Assembly (NCBI GenBank): GCA_002256685.1 | Contig: NQJH01000001.1 | Coordinates: forward strand, 1 to 35,885 | Reading direction: 5' to 3' | DNA length: 35,885 nt | Source of the DNA: Methylococcaceae bacterium NSP1-2 | GTDB lineage: Bacteria > Pseudomonadota > Gammaproteobacteria > Methylococcales > Methylomonadaceae | Shown: one piece after another, positions 25,454 to 33,483 of the stretch | Layout: each line of letters starts with the position of its first letter | Numbering within the stretch: position 1 is the first letter of the stretch | Translations under genes and position numbers: made by a program | Notes under the pieces: model-generated | Seen by the model: the letters and a program-made list of their open reading frames with translations, nothing else | Databases searched by the model: none | Told to the model about the DNA's origin: nothing

Positions 25454-26479
25454 TTACTTATTATTCAAAAGTTTAACTATTTCATCAGCCGCAAGTTTGT
25501 GGGCAACTGGATTCCAATGACCATCCATCGGTAGAAAATCCATGCGTTCGCGCTGTTCATCCCAATGGCGTTTAAACACAGGCTGCATGTCCACTACATC
25601 AAGTTCCTGTTGCAAAGCCAGTTTTGAGAACAATTGACGATCATTTGTATTCCATGACCGTTCACGATTTTTAGAATAAATGGCTTTGCGATCACCATCG
25701 AGCAAAAACACCACGCGGAAACCATTTGCAGCACTTAGCAAGCGAAGCTCTGAAAAATAGTAGTTAAGCACCAACGCTTTTTTTGTTGAGAGGTCGTCCG
25801 TTTTATTAACCTGTGGCGTATTGCCACGAACGGACTTCAATGCTTTCGATGCCCAATCTGGAAACTTCAGGTTGTAGTAAAGGTAACGAATCAATGCTGA
25901 CTTCAAGAGTCGCTTTTTATTAGGCGATTCGGTGTAGGGGTCATGTGTCACAGAGACATCTGTTTCATTAGTCACAAAAAAGCCACTGTGTCCTACGCTA
26001 GGCTTTGAAAGCAGTTGAGATAAATCGAATGGCTCAACAAAGAGTACCACGACAGCAGGTTTAATTTGTGGCGCAAAGTATTTAAGAATGTCCAGCGTGT
26101 CTGCCAAACCATTACCCGAAGCGGCTATTGCCTGAACTTTCTTTGGAAATTTTTCCTCTAAACGCCCTTGAACAGTGTCTGGAAAGTCAAGCATGAAACT
26201 TTCGATATAACTGTCGCCAATAACAAGCACCCCGCCTTTTTCCGATGAATCTGGCGAGTTGTTGAATCCCAGACTATTAGTAGTGCCAGTTCGAGCAGTT
26301 CCCATCGCCCACCCGTGAGACTCAACGTAATCTTGATTTGGAAGACAGCGAGCAAATGGTTTTTCAATGCTGGTTGCCTCCATACGCATACCAGAATTAA
26401 CTGGCAGGAAGCGTAGCAAACCTTCCAGCATGGCAAGACAAACAAGCACACCCAAACTAATACCAAGAAAAAAGCGCAT
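25454..26479 (-). CDS. SGNH/GDSL-type hydrolase paired with MBOAT
   Basis: 341 residues. One N-terminal membrane helix (about 5-24), then a periplasmic SGNH domain: block I GDSYIES (Ser90), a block III-like SGNG (Asn123), and the C-terminal PMDGHWNPVAH with Asp319 and His321, so the Ser-Asp-His set looks complete. Proteins of this kind (AlgX/AlgJ/PatB-like) receive an acyl group handed over by an MBOAT partner and put it on polysaccharide, or remove it. It starts 12 nt after the MBOAT gene, so they are one unit. The likely target is the EPS of the adjacent operon (inference). The ATG at 26479 gives the membrane anchor. Confidence 0.85.
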   Translation of the reverse strand: MRFFLGISLGVLVCLAMLEGLLRFLPVNSGMRMEATSIEKPFARCLPNQDYVESHGWAMGTARTGTTNSLGFNNSPDSSEKGGVLVIGDSYIESFMLDFPDTVQGRLEEKFPKKVQAIAASGNGLADTLDILKYFAPQIKPAVVVLFVEPFDLSQLLSKPSVGHSGFFVTNETDVSVTHDPYTESPNKKRLLKSALIRYLYYNLKFPDWASKALKSVRGNTPQVNKTDDLSTKKALVLNYYFSELRLLSAANGFRVVFLLDGDRKAIYSKNRERSWNTNDRQLFSKLALQQELDVVDMQPVFKRHWDEQRERMDFLPMDGHWNPVAHKLAADEIVKLLNNK

Positions 26480-26491
26480 AGCGACTGTCAG

Positions 26492-27964
26492 TTAGAAATT
26501 GAAATAGAGAAACTCTGATACACCACGAGTCTCACTAATTGCTAGAAGTATGAAAGTGATAACGAGGGCGAATCCTAGAACCACACCGCCGATACCACCG
26601 TTTAGTCGCTCCTCGTAGGATGGGAGGATGCCTTTACCAAGCATTATATAAGCATTGGGTACGAAGAATGCAATTGCCGCACAAGCAGCAATCCATACAG
26701 CGCACTCGTCAATGTCCATGATTCGATTAATGCCAAGTAAACTGTCACTCGAAGAACCGTTGAATGTCCCCATTGTCATTGCGTGTAGAATGTTGAGGGC
26801 AATATCTATAGAGGTGGCACGAAAGAACACCCAAGAGACGACCACAGCCACGAAGGTCAGTAACCAACCAAGAGAAGTAATGGTAATATTTTGCCTTTCA
26901 CCTAATAGATGGCGAATAGCATGATTGATAATCAAGTAAATGCCATGCAACGCACCCCAGATAACAAACGTCCAGCTTGCGCCATGCCACAAGCCACCGA
27001 GGAGCATAGTCGTCATTAAATTGATATGTCGCCGTGTTGCACCAAGACGATTCCCACCTAGCGGTATATACAAATAATCACGCAGGAAGGTAGAGAGCGT
27101 GATGTGCCAGCGTCGCCAGAAATCAATAATGGATCGCGCCTTGTAAGGTGAATTAAAGTTAATCGGCAGAATAATACCAAACATATAAGACAAACCGTAA
27201 GCCATATCCGAATAGGCTGAAAAATCAAAATAGAGCTGAAAGGTATAGGCAAGTGAGCCGCACCACGCTTCAAGAACAGTAAGATTAGCATAATTAAGAT
27301 CAAATACAGGACCTACAAATTGAGCAACGCCGTCTGCTAGTATGACTTTTTTAAACAACCCAATGATAAAAAATAGCGTTCCAACCACTAAGCGACCACG
27401 AGAAAAAATGTGTGATTCAGCTCGATCAAACTGAGGCATCATGTCTTTGTGATGCAGAATCGGTCCTGCTATTAAATGCGGGAAGTAGGTAACAAACAAT
27501 CCGTAGTTTTCCGCTTTATATTCACGAATTTTCGCCACATGGCAATCGACCAGATAAGCGATTTGCGTAAAGGTGAAAAATGAAATACCAATGGGTAGCG
27601 TGATGCCAAGTGGTGTGTAATCAGCCCCGACCACCCATGCTAGACTCTGGGCAAAGAAATTGAAATACTTGAAAAAGCTCAACAAGCTAAGATTGAACAC
27701 CAGCCCCGTGATTAACGCTATCTTTGCTTTGCGATCGTTTTTCGCTTCCTTTTCTCGGCTAATCCACTGACCTATCAAGTAATTCACTACGATAGAACCC
27801 AGTAACAAGGGCAGGAAATTGATATTCCAGTAAATGTAAAAACCGATGGATGCCAGTAGCAGGAAGACAATAGACAAACGTAAGGAAAATTTCGAAAGGA
27901 GAAAATATCCAAGTAATGCTAAAGGCAAGAAGGCAAAAACAAATAGAAAAGTATTGAATAGCAT
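26492..27964 (-). CDS. MBOAT family O-acyltransferase (AlgI-like)
   Basis: 490 residues with about ten to twelve membrane helices. The AlgI-type core is clear: LPIGISFFTFTQIAYLVDC, YFPHLIAGPILHHKDMMPQF, YFDFSAYSDMAYGLSYMFG, then NFNSPYKARSIIDFWRRWHI (H287), RDYLYIPLGGNR, and GGLWHGASWTFVIWGALHG with the catalytic-type His327 and a second His340. It moves an acyl (usually acetyl) group from acyl-CoA across the inner membrane for polysaccharide modification. First gene of its unit: a promoter-like sequence lies upstream at 28009-28037 and the SGNH partner follows 12 nt downstream. Confidence 0.92.
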   Translation of the reverse strand: MLFNTFLFVFAFLPLALLGYFLLSKFSLRLSIVFLLLASIGFYIYWNINFLPLLLGSIVVNYLIGQWISREKEAKNDRKAKIALITGLVFNLSLLSFFKYFNFFAQSLAWVVGADYTPLGITLPIGISFFTFTQIAYLVDCHVAKIREYKAENYGLFVTYFPHLIAGPILHHKDMMPQFDRAESHIFSRGRLVVGTLFFIIGLFKKVILADGVAQFVGPVFDLNYANLTVLEAWCGSLAYTFQLYFDFSAYSDMAYGLSYMFGIILPINFNSPYKARSIIDFWRRWHITLSTFLRDYLYIPLGGNRLGATRRHINLMTTMLLGGLWHGASWTFVIWGALHGIYLIINHAIRHLLGERQNITITSLGWLLTFVAVVVSWVFFRATSIDIALNILHAMTMGTFNGSSSDSLLGINRIMDIDECAVWIAACAAIAFFVPNAYIMLGKGILPSYEERLNGGIGGVVLGFALVITFILLAISETRGVSEFLYFNF

Positions 27965-28008
27965 CTACAAATCAATCGCTAGTTTGGACTTAAGGGTATT
28001 GCGCTAGA

Positions 28009-28037
28009 AGTATACTGAACATGTATAATCATTACAA
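28009..28037 (-). promoter_or_regulatory. Sigma70-like promoter for the MBOAT/SGNH unit
   Basis: On the minus strand TTGTAA (28037-28032), a 17-nt spacer and TATACT (28014-28009) lie about 45 nt before the MBOAT ATG. Spacing is ideal and both boxes are close to consensus. It sits in the 79-nt gap after the glycosyltransferase stop, so the acylation genes probably have their own promoter. Confidence 0.4.
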
Positions 28038-28043
28038 TTTAAC

Positions 28044-29381
28044 TTACACGCTTTGCCACACGCCAATAAGTTCATCTACATAAGTCGATGTGGATTTTGG
28101 TTGTTGCGCTTGAGTGCTGAGATGCTCAATCAAATGCGGTTCATTAATCAGGCGGAACAATTGTTCTGACAATGCCATTACATCGCCGGCTTTAAACAAT
28201 AAACCGTTGTCTTCGTGGCGGATAACATCGGATAGCCCCGCAAAGTTTGATGCAACCACAGGGCAACGCGCCGCCTGTGCAGAATAAACCACTAACGGGG
28301 TATTTTCGTACCACAATGAGGGCACAACCAATACATCTAAATCAGCTAACACGTCCGCAATATTCGCATTAGGAAACGTGCCACAAAATTCTATCGCATT
28401 ATCATTACCTGCAAGTTGCTTTAATCCGTTGGCATAATCAGGAAAATCTGTTGGACTTCCATATATTTTTAAAATCGCTCGCCCAGATGCTAAGGTTTTA
28501 AACGCCTCGATTAGAACATGACAACCTTTATGTGTAGCCAGTGTGCCGATAAAACCAATTCTTAACGGTTGTCGGGGTGATGATCTCAGAGTATTAGTTG
28601 CCGTCACATCAATACCGAAAGCAGATTGTAGAATGCGTTCGGGCAAAACCCCGTATTTAACTAACCGCTCCGTCATCAACGCGGTGGGACTGACAATACG
28701 ATTTAATTGATTGAGTCTAGCCATATTAACGCCCAATCGATTACCCGCCGCTTTTACTTCTATTCGATGCGGATAAGCGGGCATCACGCCTATTTGAGTT
28801 AGATACACTAAAAAATCGACTAAGGGAGTCGGTAAATAGCGTGCTATTTTGCCCAGTAGACCTTTGCGGGTATTTTGAACAAAATGTTTAACGCAGTTAC
28901 CCGAATAACGGCTAGGTCCTGAACACAACTGACCATCGCACAATAACAGCTGAGCGGTGCTACAAATCGTCCAGAAATCGGTCGGTGTCATAAAAGCGGG
29001 AATACCCGCTTCTACCGCTTGTTCAATTAATCCTGTCCCTAAGCGATGCAAATTAAAAAAATGCACTACATCAGGGTTGAAACTGTCGAGAATTTGGCGA
29101 AAATACTGAGCGGCGAGGTGATTATCATAATCGATTTCCAGCAGCGAAGTCTGATTACCCATTGGCGTATAGGTATGATGAAAACGGTAGACGTGCAGAC
29201 CCTCAAAATAATATTCATCACATCTATTCGCATCATTTAACGCGTGAGGTGCTGGATAACCTGTTAAAACGCGCACCTCATGACCACGCTTAAGCAGTTC
29301 GCGGGCGACTGAATAAGTGAGTATTTCAGTACCAGCGGCAAATTGCGGAAAAAACTGATGAACAGTGAGTAGTATTTTCAT
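28044..29381 (-). CDS. Glycosyltransferase family 4 protein
   Basis: 445 residues, GT-B fold. The N-terminal domain opens VHQFFPQFAAGTEILTYSV, typical of GT4 proteins. There is a Cys-rich segment (about 140-170: CSTAQLLLCDGQLCSGPSRY). The C-terminal domain holds LRIGFIGTLATHKGCHVLIE, ILKIYGS and VLVVPSLWYENTPLVVYSAQ, the last with the E-x7-type nucleotide-sugar site, though with Gln/Ala in the usual second Glu region. It probably contributes a further sugar to a surface polysaccharide. It is downstream of the epimerase gene, with an inverted repeat between them. Confidence 0.82.
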   Translation of the reverse strand: MKILLTVHQFFPQFAAGTEILTYSVARELLKRGHEVRVLTGYPAPHALNDANRCDEYYFEGLHVYRFHHTYTPMGNQTSLLEIDYDNHLAAQYFRQILDSFNPDVVHFFNLHRLGTGLIEQAVEAGIPAFMTPTDFWTICSTAQLLLCDGQLCSGPSRYSGNCVKHFVQNTRKGLLGKIARYLPTPLVDFLVYLTQIGVMPAYPHRIEVKAAGNRLGVNMARLNQLNRIVSPTALMTERLVKYGVLPERILQSAFGIDVTATNTLRSSPRQPLRIGFIGTLATHKGCHVLIEAFKTLASGRAILKIYGSPTDFPDYANGLKQLAGNDNAIEFCGTFPNANIADVLADLDVLVVPSLWYENTPLVVYSAQAARCPVVASNFAGLSDVIRHEDNGLLFKAGDVMALSEQLFRLINEPHLIEHLSTQAQQPKSTSTYVDELIGVWQSV

Positions 29382-29394
29382 ATCATTGGAAAGT

Positions 29395-29431
29395 AGTCAG
29401 GCTAAGTTTCTAGCAAAAAGTTAGCCTGACT
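29395..29431 (-). terminator. Perfect 11-bp inverted repeat between epimerase and glycosyltransferase
   Basis: agtcaggctaa (29395-29405) and ttagcctgact (29421-29431) are exact inverted arms with a 15-nt loop. In the minus direction it lies just after the epimerase stop and before the glycosyltransferase ATG. It has no long T-run after it, so it may be a partial terminator or an mRNA processing/stability hairpin rather than a full stop. Confidence 0.5.
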
Positions 29432-29434
29432 CTA

Positions 29435-30370
29435 TTAAGATTTAGCCAGTTCGCTTTCCATCCACGCGGCAGTGCGGATTAGACCATTTGTCATAGAGGT
29501 TAACGGAGTCCACTGCAATTGTTCTTGTGCTAATTGATTGCATAATACGCTCACCGGTACATCAAATGGGCGAGCAGGTAAATAGCGGCAAGCGATGGAT
29601 TTTCCTAACACATTTTCCAACAAGACAATCAGTTCGTTTAAGCTGATGCCTTGCCCTGAGCTAATGTTAAAAACGCTGTGTGAACCGGTATAGTTCACTG
29701 CTTTAACAAACGCTTCTGCGACATCGCTGATGTGAATGTAATCGCGCGTGACACTGCCATCACCCCAAATCTCAATCGGTATGTCCTTAAGGGCATGGTG
29801 TAAAAAAACACCGACTGCACCTTGTGCGGTTTCTATGCGTTGCCGTTCACCATAAGGATTGGCAACGCGCAAGGCAATCGATTGAATGCCATGTAAGCTC
29901 TCAAACATGCGCAAATATTTTTCAATCATCAGCTTGGTAATGCCATAAGAAACCAGCGGATCCGTCGGATGCTGCTCATCAATGGGCAAATATTTTGGTA
30001 TACCGTACACCGTACCACCCGAAGAGATAAAAATAATCTTTTGAACCTTGTTAGCCACCATTGCATTGAGCATTTGCAGTGTGCCTACCACATTGCTCTG
30101 TACGTCATAAATGGGATCATCATTAGAGCTTTTAGGTAAGGTGGTAGACACTAAGTGCAGCACGACATCCATGCCTTCAATAGCGGCATTTAAATCGTGA
30201 TTACTCAGAATGTCCCCTGTCATCCATTCGACGGCTTCGTTATCAGCAAACTTTCGATAAGGTTCAACGCGAGGTCGCTCAAAAATTCTAAGTTCATGAC
30301 CTTCCAGTAATAAACGATCCGCGATAGTTGAACCAATAAAGCCACCGCCGCCAAAAATAACACATTTCAT
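29435..30370 (-). CDS. NAD-dependent sugar epimerase/dehydratase (GalE-like SDR)
   Basis: 311 residues, extended short-chain dehydrogenase. The Rossmann loop is IFGGGGFIGSTIADRL (6-20). The catalytic set is complete: Ser116/Ser117 in IFISSGGTVYG and Tyr142-x3-Lys146 in SYGITKLMIEKYL. LRVANPYGERQ and DGSVTRDYIHISDVAEAFV match UDP-glucose/UDP-GlcNAc 4-epimerase relatives. It probably makes a nucleotide sugar for the polysaccharide; the exact sugar is not determined by sequence. The start has GAGGAAG about 12 nt upstream of ATG (30370). Confidence 0.88.
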   Translation of the reverse strand: MKCVIFGGGGFIGSTIADRLLLEGHELRIFERPRVEPYRKFADNEAVEWMTGDILSNHDLNAAIEGMDVVLHLVSTTLPKSSNDDPIYDVQSNVVGTLQMLNAMVANKVQKIIFISSGGTVYGIPKYLPIDEQHPTDPLVSYGITKLMIEKYLRMFESLHGIQSIALRVANPYGERQRIETAQGAVGVFLHHALKDIPIEIWGDGSVTRDYIHISDVAEAFVKAVNYTGSHSVFNISSGQGISLNELIVLLENVLGKSIACRYLPARPFDVPVSVLCNQLAQEQLQWTPLTSMTNGLIRTAAWMESELAKS

Positions 30371-30390
30371 TTTTTTTATACTTCCTCAAA

Positions 30391-30414
30391 CGTCCAGAAC
30401 TTAATATCTGGACG
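30391..30414 (-). terminator. Hairpin after mscL
   Basis: cgtccaga (30391-30398) and tctggacg (30407-30414) form a perfect 8-bp stem with an 8-nt loop, 31 nt beyond the mscL stop in the minus direction. Only three Ts follow, so it is a weak terminator candidate. The epimerase ribosome site follows directly. Confidence 0.4.
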
Positions 30415-30445
30415 TAACTTGTTTAAGATGATAAGACTAGGTCGA

Positions 30446-30862
30446 TTATTTTTTCAGCAAATCGCGGATTTCTGTTAACAATATTTCTTCGTTGCTAGGT
30501 ACTTTTACAGGTTCAGCAGCGGCTTCTTCAGCTTTTTTCTTCATTGAGTTCATCAACTTAATCACTAAAAAGATAATTGCCGCCACAATGGTAAAATCAA
30601 TGACGGTTTGAATAAACTTTCCATAGCCGATAACAACAGCAGGGACATCAATGCCCGCCGCCGTTTTCGTGGCTTCTTTAAGGGTAATTGCTAAATCAGA
30701 AAAGTTGACTCCGCCTAATAGCACGCCGATAGGCGGCATAATGACATCAGCCACAATCGATGACACAACCTTTCCAAAAGCACCACCAATAATGACACCG
30801 ACCGCCATATCAACGACATTACCTTTTAGTGCAAACTCTTTAAATTCTTGTAGCATACTCAT
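30446..30862 (-). CDS. mscL: Large-conductance mechanosensitive channel MscL
   Basis: 138 residues. MscL is a homopentameric inner-membrane safety valve that opens on osmotic downshock. The frame is open to 30946, but I choose the ATG at 30862: it has TAGGAG about 8 nt upstream and gives the normal N-terminal helix MSMLQEFKEFALKGN. TM1 is VVDMAVGVIIGGAFGKVVSS with the usual constriction Val/Gly residues, then DVIMPPIG; TM2 is FTIVAAIIFLVIKLMNSM; the C-terminal helix ends EEILLTEIRDLLKK. Usual family length. It appears to be a single housekeeping gene. Confidence 0.97.
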   Translation of the reverse strand: MSMLQEFKEFALKGNVVDMAVGVIIGGAFGKVVSSIVADVIMPPIGVLLGGVNFSDLAITLKEATKTAAGIDVPAVVIGYGKFIQTVIDFTIVAAIIFLVIKLMNSMKKKAEEAAAEPVKVPSNEEILLTEIRDLLKK

Positions 30863-30950
30863 AGTAAACGCTCCTAAGTTTGTAATTAGATATTGAATTT
30901 GTATCGGCAACACTTTGTTGTCTAACAAATTATCGCACAAAATCACCTGT

Positions 30951-32243
30951 TCACACTGTAGCGATAATCACCACCTGAGCAAAGCCACCGCCGACCGTGC
31001 GAAAATTGGTAGTTTGCCCTTGATATAACCGGCTACTGGCTAATAATATTTGTTCCCCGTAAGTATACAAACGTAGATCAAATTTAAGCGTTGTTGACGG
31101 TAAGTGTCGCTCGCTGGGTGGCACTAAGGTTTGCGCAACATAATCACTGTGCAGAATCTCTGAAAATACTCGCTTAGTGAGTTTATCACCGCGATAAACC
31201 GCTTTGCTACCGTAGCCTTTATTGGGTTTGAAAAATAGTTGCTTACGCTTTGCCCACAGGGTTTCGGCATCATTTTTATCAACACAGATGGTCGGCGCAA
31301 TACCGGCTAACAACGTGTTTATGGTGTCGCACTCCACACCTAATTCTTGTAATAGATTCCGATTTGTTAATATCGCTAAGTTTCTTTTATCGGCGTACAG
31401 CGCGTGTGCCCTTGGATGAGGCGTAACCACCACAGCGTTAGCAAGATAGGCTGCGCGTAATGCTTGTTGTGCCGGTTCATCGAAGCCAAAATCCGTTAAG
31501 CGATTATAGATAAGATCAATCCGTAAATTACCATGCCAAACAGCATTATCACGGTAAATAAGCGCGCTAGGATCACAGACAACTGCGTTAATGTTATGCC
31601 GTTCAAAAAGTGTCTGAAATAAAATAAATTCGGGTAGTAAATATTGGCTATCTGGATTTTCATCGACTATAGCAATAGAACGTAACGGTTGTTGACCGCG
31701 TTCCAGCTGCCATTCGTTATGAAACATGGCGATAAAAGCGGCTTCTGGATCAGCTGTTTTGTGAGTTGTTAATTCAGTATGGATGGTTTTTTTCGATTGT
31801 ATTAATAAGGCGTTGAGTAACGCACCACCCGCATTGGTATTAATTTCTATCAGTTGTGAACCGGTTGGCGTTAAATGAAAATCGTAACCCAGAAAAACGC
31901 CGTGTGCTTTAGGAATAAACGTGGCTGAGTGCGGTGAGTAGGCTAAAACATGTTCTTGATAACTAGGTAAAGCAATCACTTTTTCTATTGCGGCAATAAG
32001 ATGACGCTGTTTTTCAATAATGGTGTCGCAAACAAACACCGCCACATCGGCGAAAAGATGCGGACGGTCTTCCACCAGCATTTGATAGAGCCTTGCGTTA
32101 CCCTGTTTAACTAAGTTGGCGCGTAAAGCGTCTTTATCGATTGCAATACAACGACACTGGTCATTAAGCTGTTGGGCTTTCTGCTCACAGGTATAATCGA
32201 AGTCAAGTTGACCGGTAGTTTTAGAAAGGTTGGGCGATTTCAT
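30951..32243 (-). CDS. ATP-grasp-like protein of unknown substrate
   Basis: 430 residues, soluble. The C-terminal half looks like an ATP-grasp ligase: QLFFKPNKGYGSKAVYRGDK (Lys and Gly-rich loop), SDYVAQTLVPPSER, then a conserved-looking metal/ATP region LKFDLRLYTYGEQILLASSR, followed by GQTTNFRTVGGGFAQV. An earlier segment, QLIEINTNAGG, resembles the E-x-N motif of related ligases. By analogy it would join a carboxylate to an amine using ATP, perhaps in a peptide- or glutathione-like product, but nothing in the neighbourhood names the substrate. It is not a glycosylation gene. The 88-nt gap to mscL suggests a separate transcript. Upstream (32244-32520) there is no gene, only the palindromes described separately. 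Confidence 0.65.
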   Translation of the reverse strand: MKSPNLSKTTGQLDFDYTCEQKAQQLNDQCRCIAIDKDALRANLVKQGNARLYQMLVEDRPHLFADVAVFVCDTIIEKQRHLIAAIEKVIALPSYQEHVLAYSPHSATFIPKAHGVFLGYDFHLTPTGSQLIEINTNAGGALLNALLIQSKKTIHTELTTHKTADPEAAFIAMFHNEWQLERGQQPLRSIAIVDENPDSQYLLPEFILFQTLFERHNINAVVCDPSALIYRDNAVWHGNLRIDLIYNRLTDFGFDEPAQQALRAAYLANAVVVTPHPRAHALYADKRNLAILTNRNLLQELGVECDTINTLLAGIAPTICVDKNDAETLWAKRKQLFFKPNKGYGSKAVYRGDKLTKRVFSEILHSDYVAQTLVPPSERHLPSTTLKFDLRLYTYGEQILLASSRLYQGQTTNFRTVGGGFAQVVIIATV

Positions 32244-32338
32244 GAGTTACGAACAAAGGTTCGGAATAAACAGCGGTTATGGGGCTGATGAAGATAAACC
32301 ACAATGTACATTTGGGCTATGATTATTTAATAAGTTGA

Positions 32339-32395
32339 GGCAGCGTGTTTTCGCTGCTATGTCTTATAACGCATAAACTACGTTATATAACATAG
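32339..32395. promoter_or_regulatory. Two palindromes upstream of the metal locus
   Basis: A short hairpin ggcagcg...cgctgc (32339-32357) is followed by an imperfect palindrome with 15-nt arms (32357-32371 and 32381-32395, 13 of 15 paired, 9-nt centre cataaacta). The arms include ttataacg and cgttata. It lies about 125 nt before the first gene of the metal locus and near the divergent ATP-grasp start at 32243, so it could be an operator for a metal-sensing repressor or a structured leader. No regulator gene is in the window. Confidence 0.4.
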
Positions 32396-32520
32396 TTTAA
32401 TAAAAATAACAGGCGGTTGATTTTTAAAAGGATAATTAAATCAATCAGTTATTTTTTTGGCATTAGTTATGCTTTTATATCGCCATATTTAGCCATTTAA
32501 TTGTATAACAGAGGTGAAAA

Positions 32521-32760
32521 ATGAATCAGGAATTAGCACAGTCAGACGTTAAAAGAAACAATAGCGGTTCTTTGCTATTGGGAACTGGTTTAGCAGTGGC
32601 ATCGATGATTTTAGTCCCCGCATTGGCTATGCGGCTGGGTTTAGGTGCGAGTTTGACAGGAGCGTTAAGAATCGCATTAATGAAAGCATCAAGTCGTGCC
32701 GTCTGTGGTAGCCCAACAACGCCTAATGAATCAACTTTGTCAGATAACAGTTGTCGCTAA
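32521..32760 (+). CDS. Small membrane protein, first gene of the metal locus
   Basis: 79 residues with a good ribosome site (GAGGTG, 6 nt before the ATG). A hydrophilic start is followed by one or two hydrophobic segments (SLLLGTGLAVASMILVPALA, about 17-36, and a weaker one to 53), then a polar Cys-containing tail (two Cys). I do not recognise the family with certainty; short proteins of this style sit before P1B-type ATPases in related bacteria, as far as I recall. Role unknown: a membrane accessory of the transporter is a guess from context. Confidence 0.6.
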   Translation: MNQELAQSDVKRNNSGSLLLGTGLAVASMILVPALAMRLGLGASLTGALRIALMKASSRAVCGSPTTPNESTLSDNSCR

Positions 32761-32933
32761 GTCTTGCCATACCAATAAACTTTGTTAATCGTGGAATCTT
32801 CAATAAATTAGATGAATGCTCTGTTACCAGCGGTTTAGGGAATGGTCTCGCTTTCTGTTGTTGTCAAAGGTAAACTTTGTTAGCATAATAAATGAACTAA
32901 CATAAGGAATGGGTTAACTAAATAGGTTTTACC

Positions 32934-33107
32934 ATGAGCGAAGCTAAAAAAACGTGTGATCTTTGCGGCTTGACCGTTGAAGTACCAAATTTCACGTTAA
33001 AAACTAAAGAGGGCGAAAAATCATTTTGTTGCGAAGGCTGTCTAGGTATTTACCAGATGCTACATGAAATTGAAGAGACGAGTGAATCCGACAACAAGCA
33101 GTCGTAA
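32934..33107 (+). CDS. 57-residue stand-alone metal-binding domain (CxxCG...CCxxC)
   Basis: A small gene, ATG 32934 to TAA 33107. Residues 8-12 are CDLCG and 32-36 are CCEGC, followed by LGIYQML. This is the pattern of the N-terminal metal-binding domain found fused to P1B ATPases of the FixI/CcoI kind, where five cysteines bind a metal ion. Here it stands alone and ends with an acidic tail. It likely delivers metal (copper or zinc) to the ATPase encoded 1.2 kb downstream or buffers it in the cytoplasm. Its codon use and the intact motif spacing support a real gene. Confidence 0.8.
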   Translation: MSEAKKTCDLCGLTVEVPNFTLKTKEGEKSFCCEGCLGIYQMLHEIEETSESDNKQS

Positions 33108-33147
33108 TTATTCGCTACTCATTCACATAATTTAAGAAAAAATAAAT

Positions 33148-33408
33148 ATGAAACACGCTAAAGTAGCTAACGAAATCATTAAAGGGTCTATGACTTCAGC
33201 AACGATACACAGTGGGAGAAGATTGATGGGTAATATTGCTAAACATCCAGTGTTAGTTTTTGGCTTAGGGGTAGCAGCTGGCTATCTGGTTTACAAATAC
33301 CGTAAAGAAATCGTTTCTAGTACGACTAAAGTCGTGGATGCGGGTAAAGATTTTGTCTTACAACAAAAAGAAAATCTGGAAGACATTATTGCGGAAACCA
33401 AGGAATAA
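33148..33408 (+). CDS. Small YtxH-like membrane protein (paralog of 25085-25363)
   Basis: 86 residues. A short polar N-terminus leads to a single membrane helix (VLVFGLGVAAGYLVYKYRKE, about 35-54) and an amphipathic tail with AGKDFVLQQKENLEDIIAET. It shares most of its helix and the KDF-LQQK tail with the protein at the end of the EPS operon, so the two are duplicates. A hairpin with a T-tract follows the gene. Function unknown; its place between a metal-binding domain and an HMA-like protein suggests a membrane anchor or scaffold for the transporter. Confidence 0.75.
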   Translation: MKHAKVANEIIKGSMTSATIHSGRRLMGNIAKHPVLVFGLGVAAGYLVYKYRKEIVSSTTKVVDAGKDFVLQQKENLEDIIAETKE

Positions 33409-33438
33409 TAAATCCGCACCGCTTAACTCATCATCAAT

Positions 33439-33483
33439 GGATGTCTTTCTGTCAGTTACTGTCAGGGCATCCTTTTTGTTTTT
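33439..33483 (+). terminator. Hairpin plus T-tract before the HMA-like gene
   Basis: ggatgtc (33439-33445) and ggcatcc (33466-33472) pair over six of seven bases, and TTTTTGTTTTT follows at 33473-33483, directly before the ATG at 33484. It looks like a Rho-independent terminator, or an attenuator that would regulate the downstream gene, since no ribosome site fits between. Confidence 0.5.

Noticed and set aside
26158..26466. Frame inside the SGNH gene
   Set aside because: An alternative frame of the same strand, without SGNH motifs.
26655..26924. Plus-strand open frame opposite MBOAT
   Set aside because: The MBOAT motifs on the other strand are certain.
32776..32882. Two copies of taaactttgtta 95 bp apart
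   Set aside because: Only 12 nt and AT-rich; could be chance or a minor repeat, with no link to a function.
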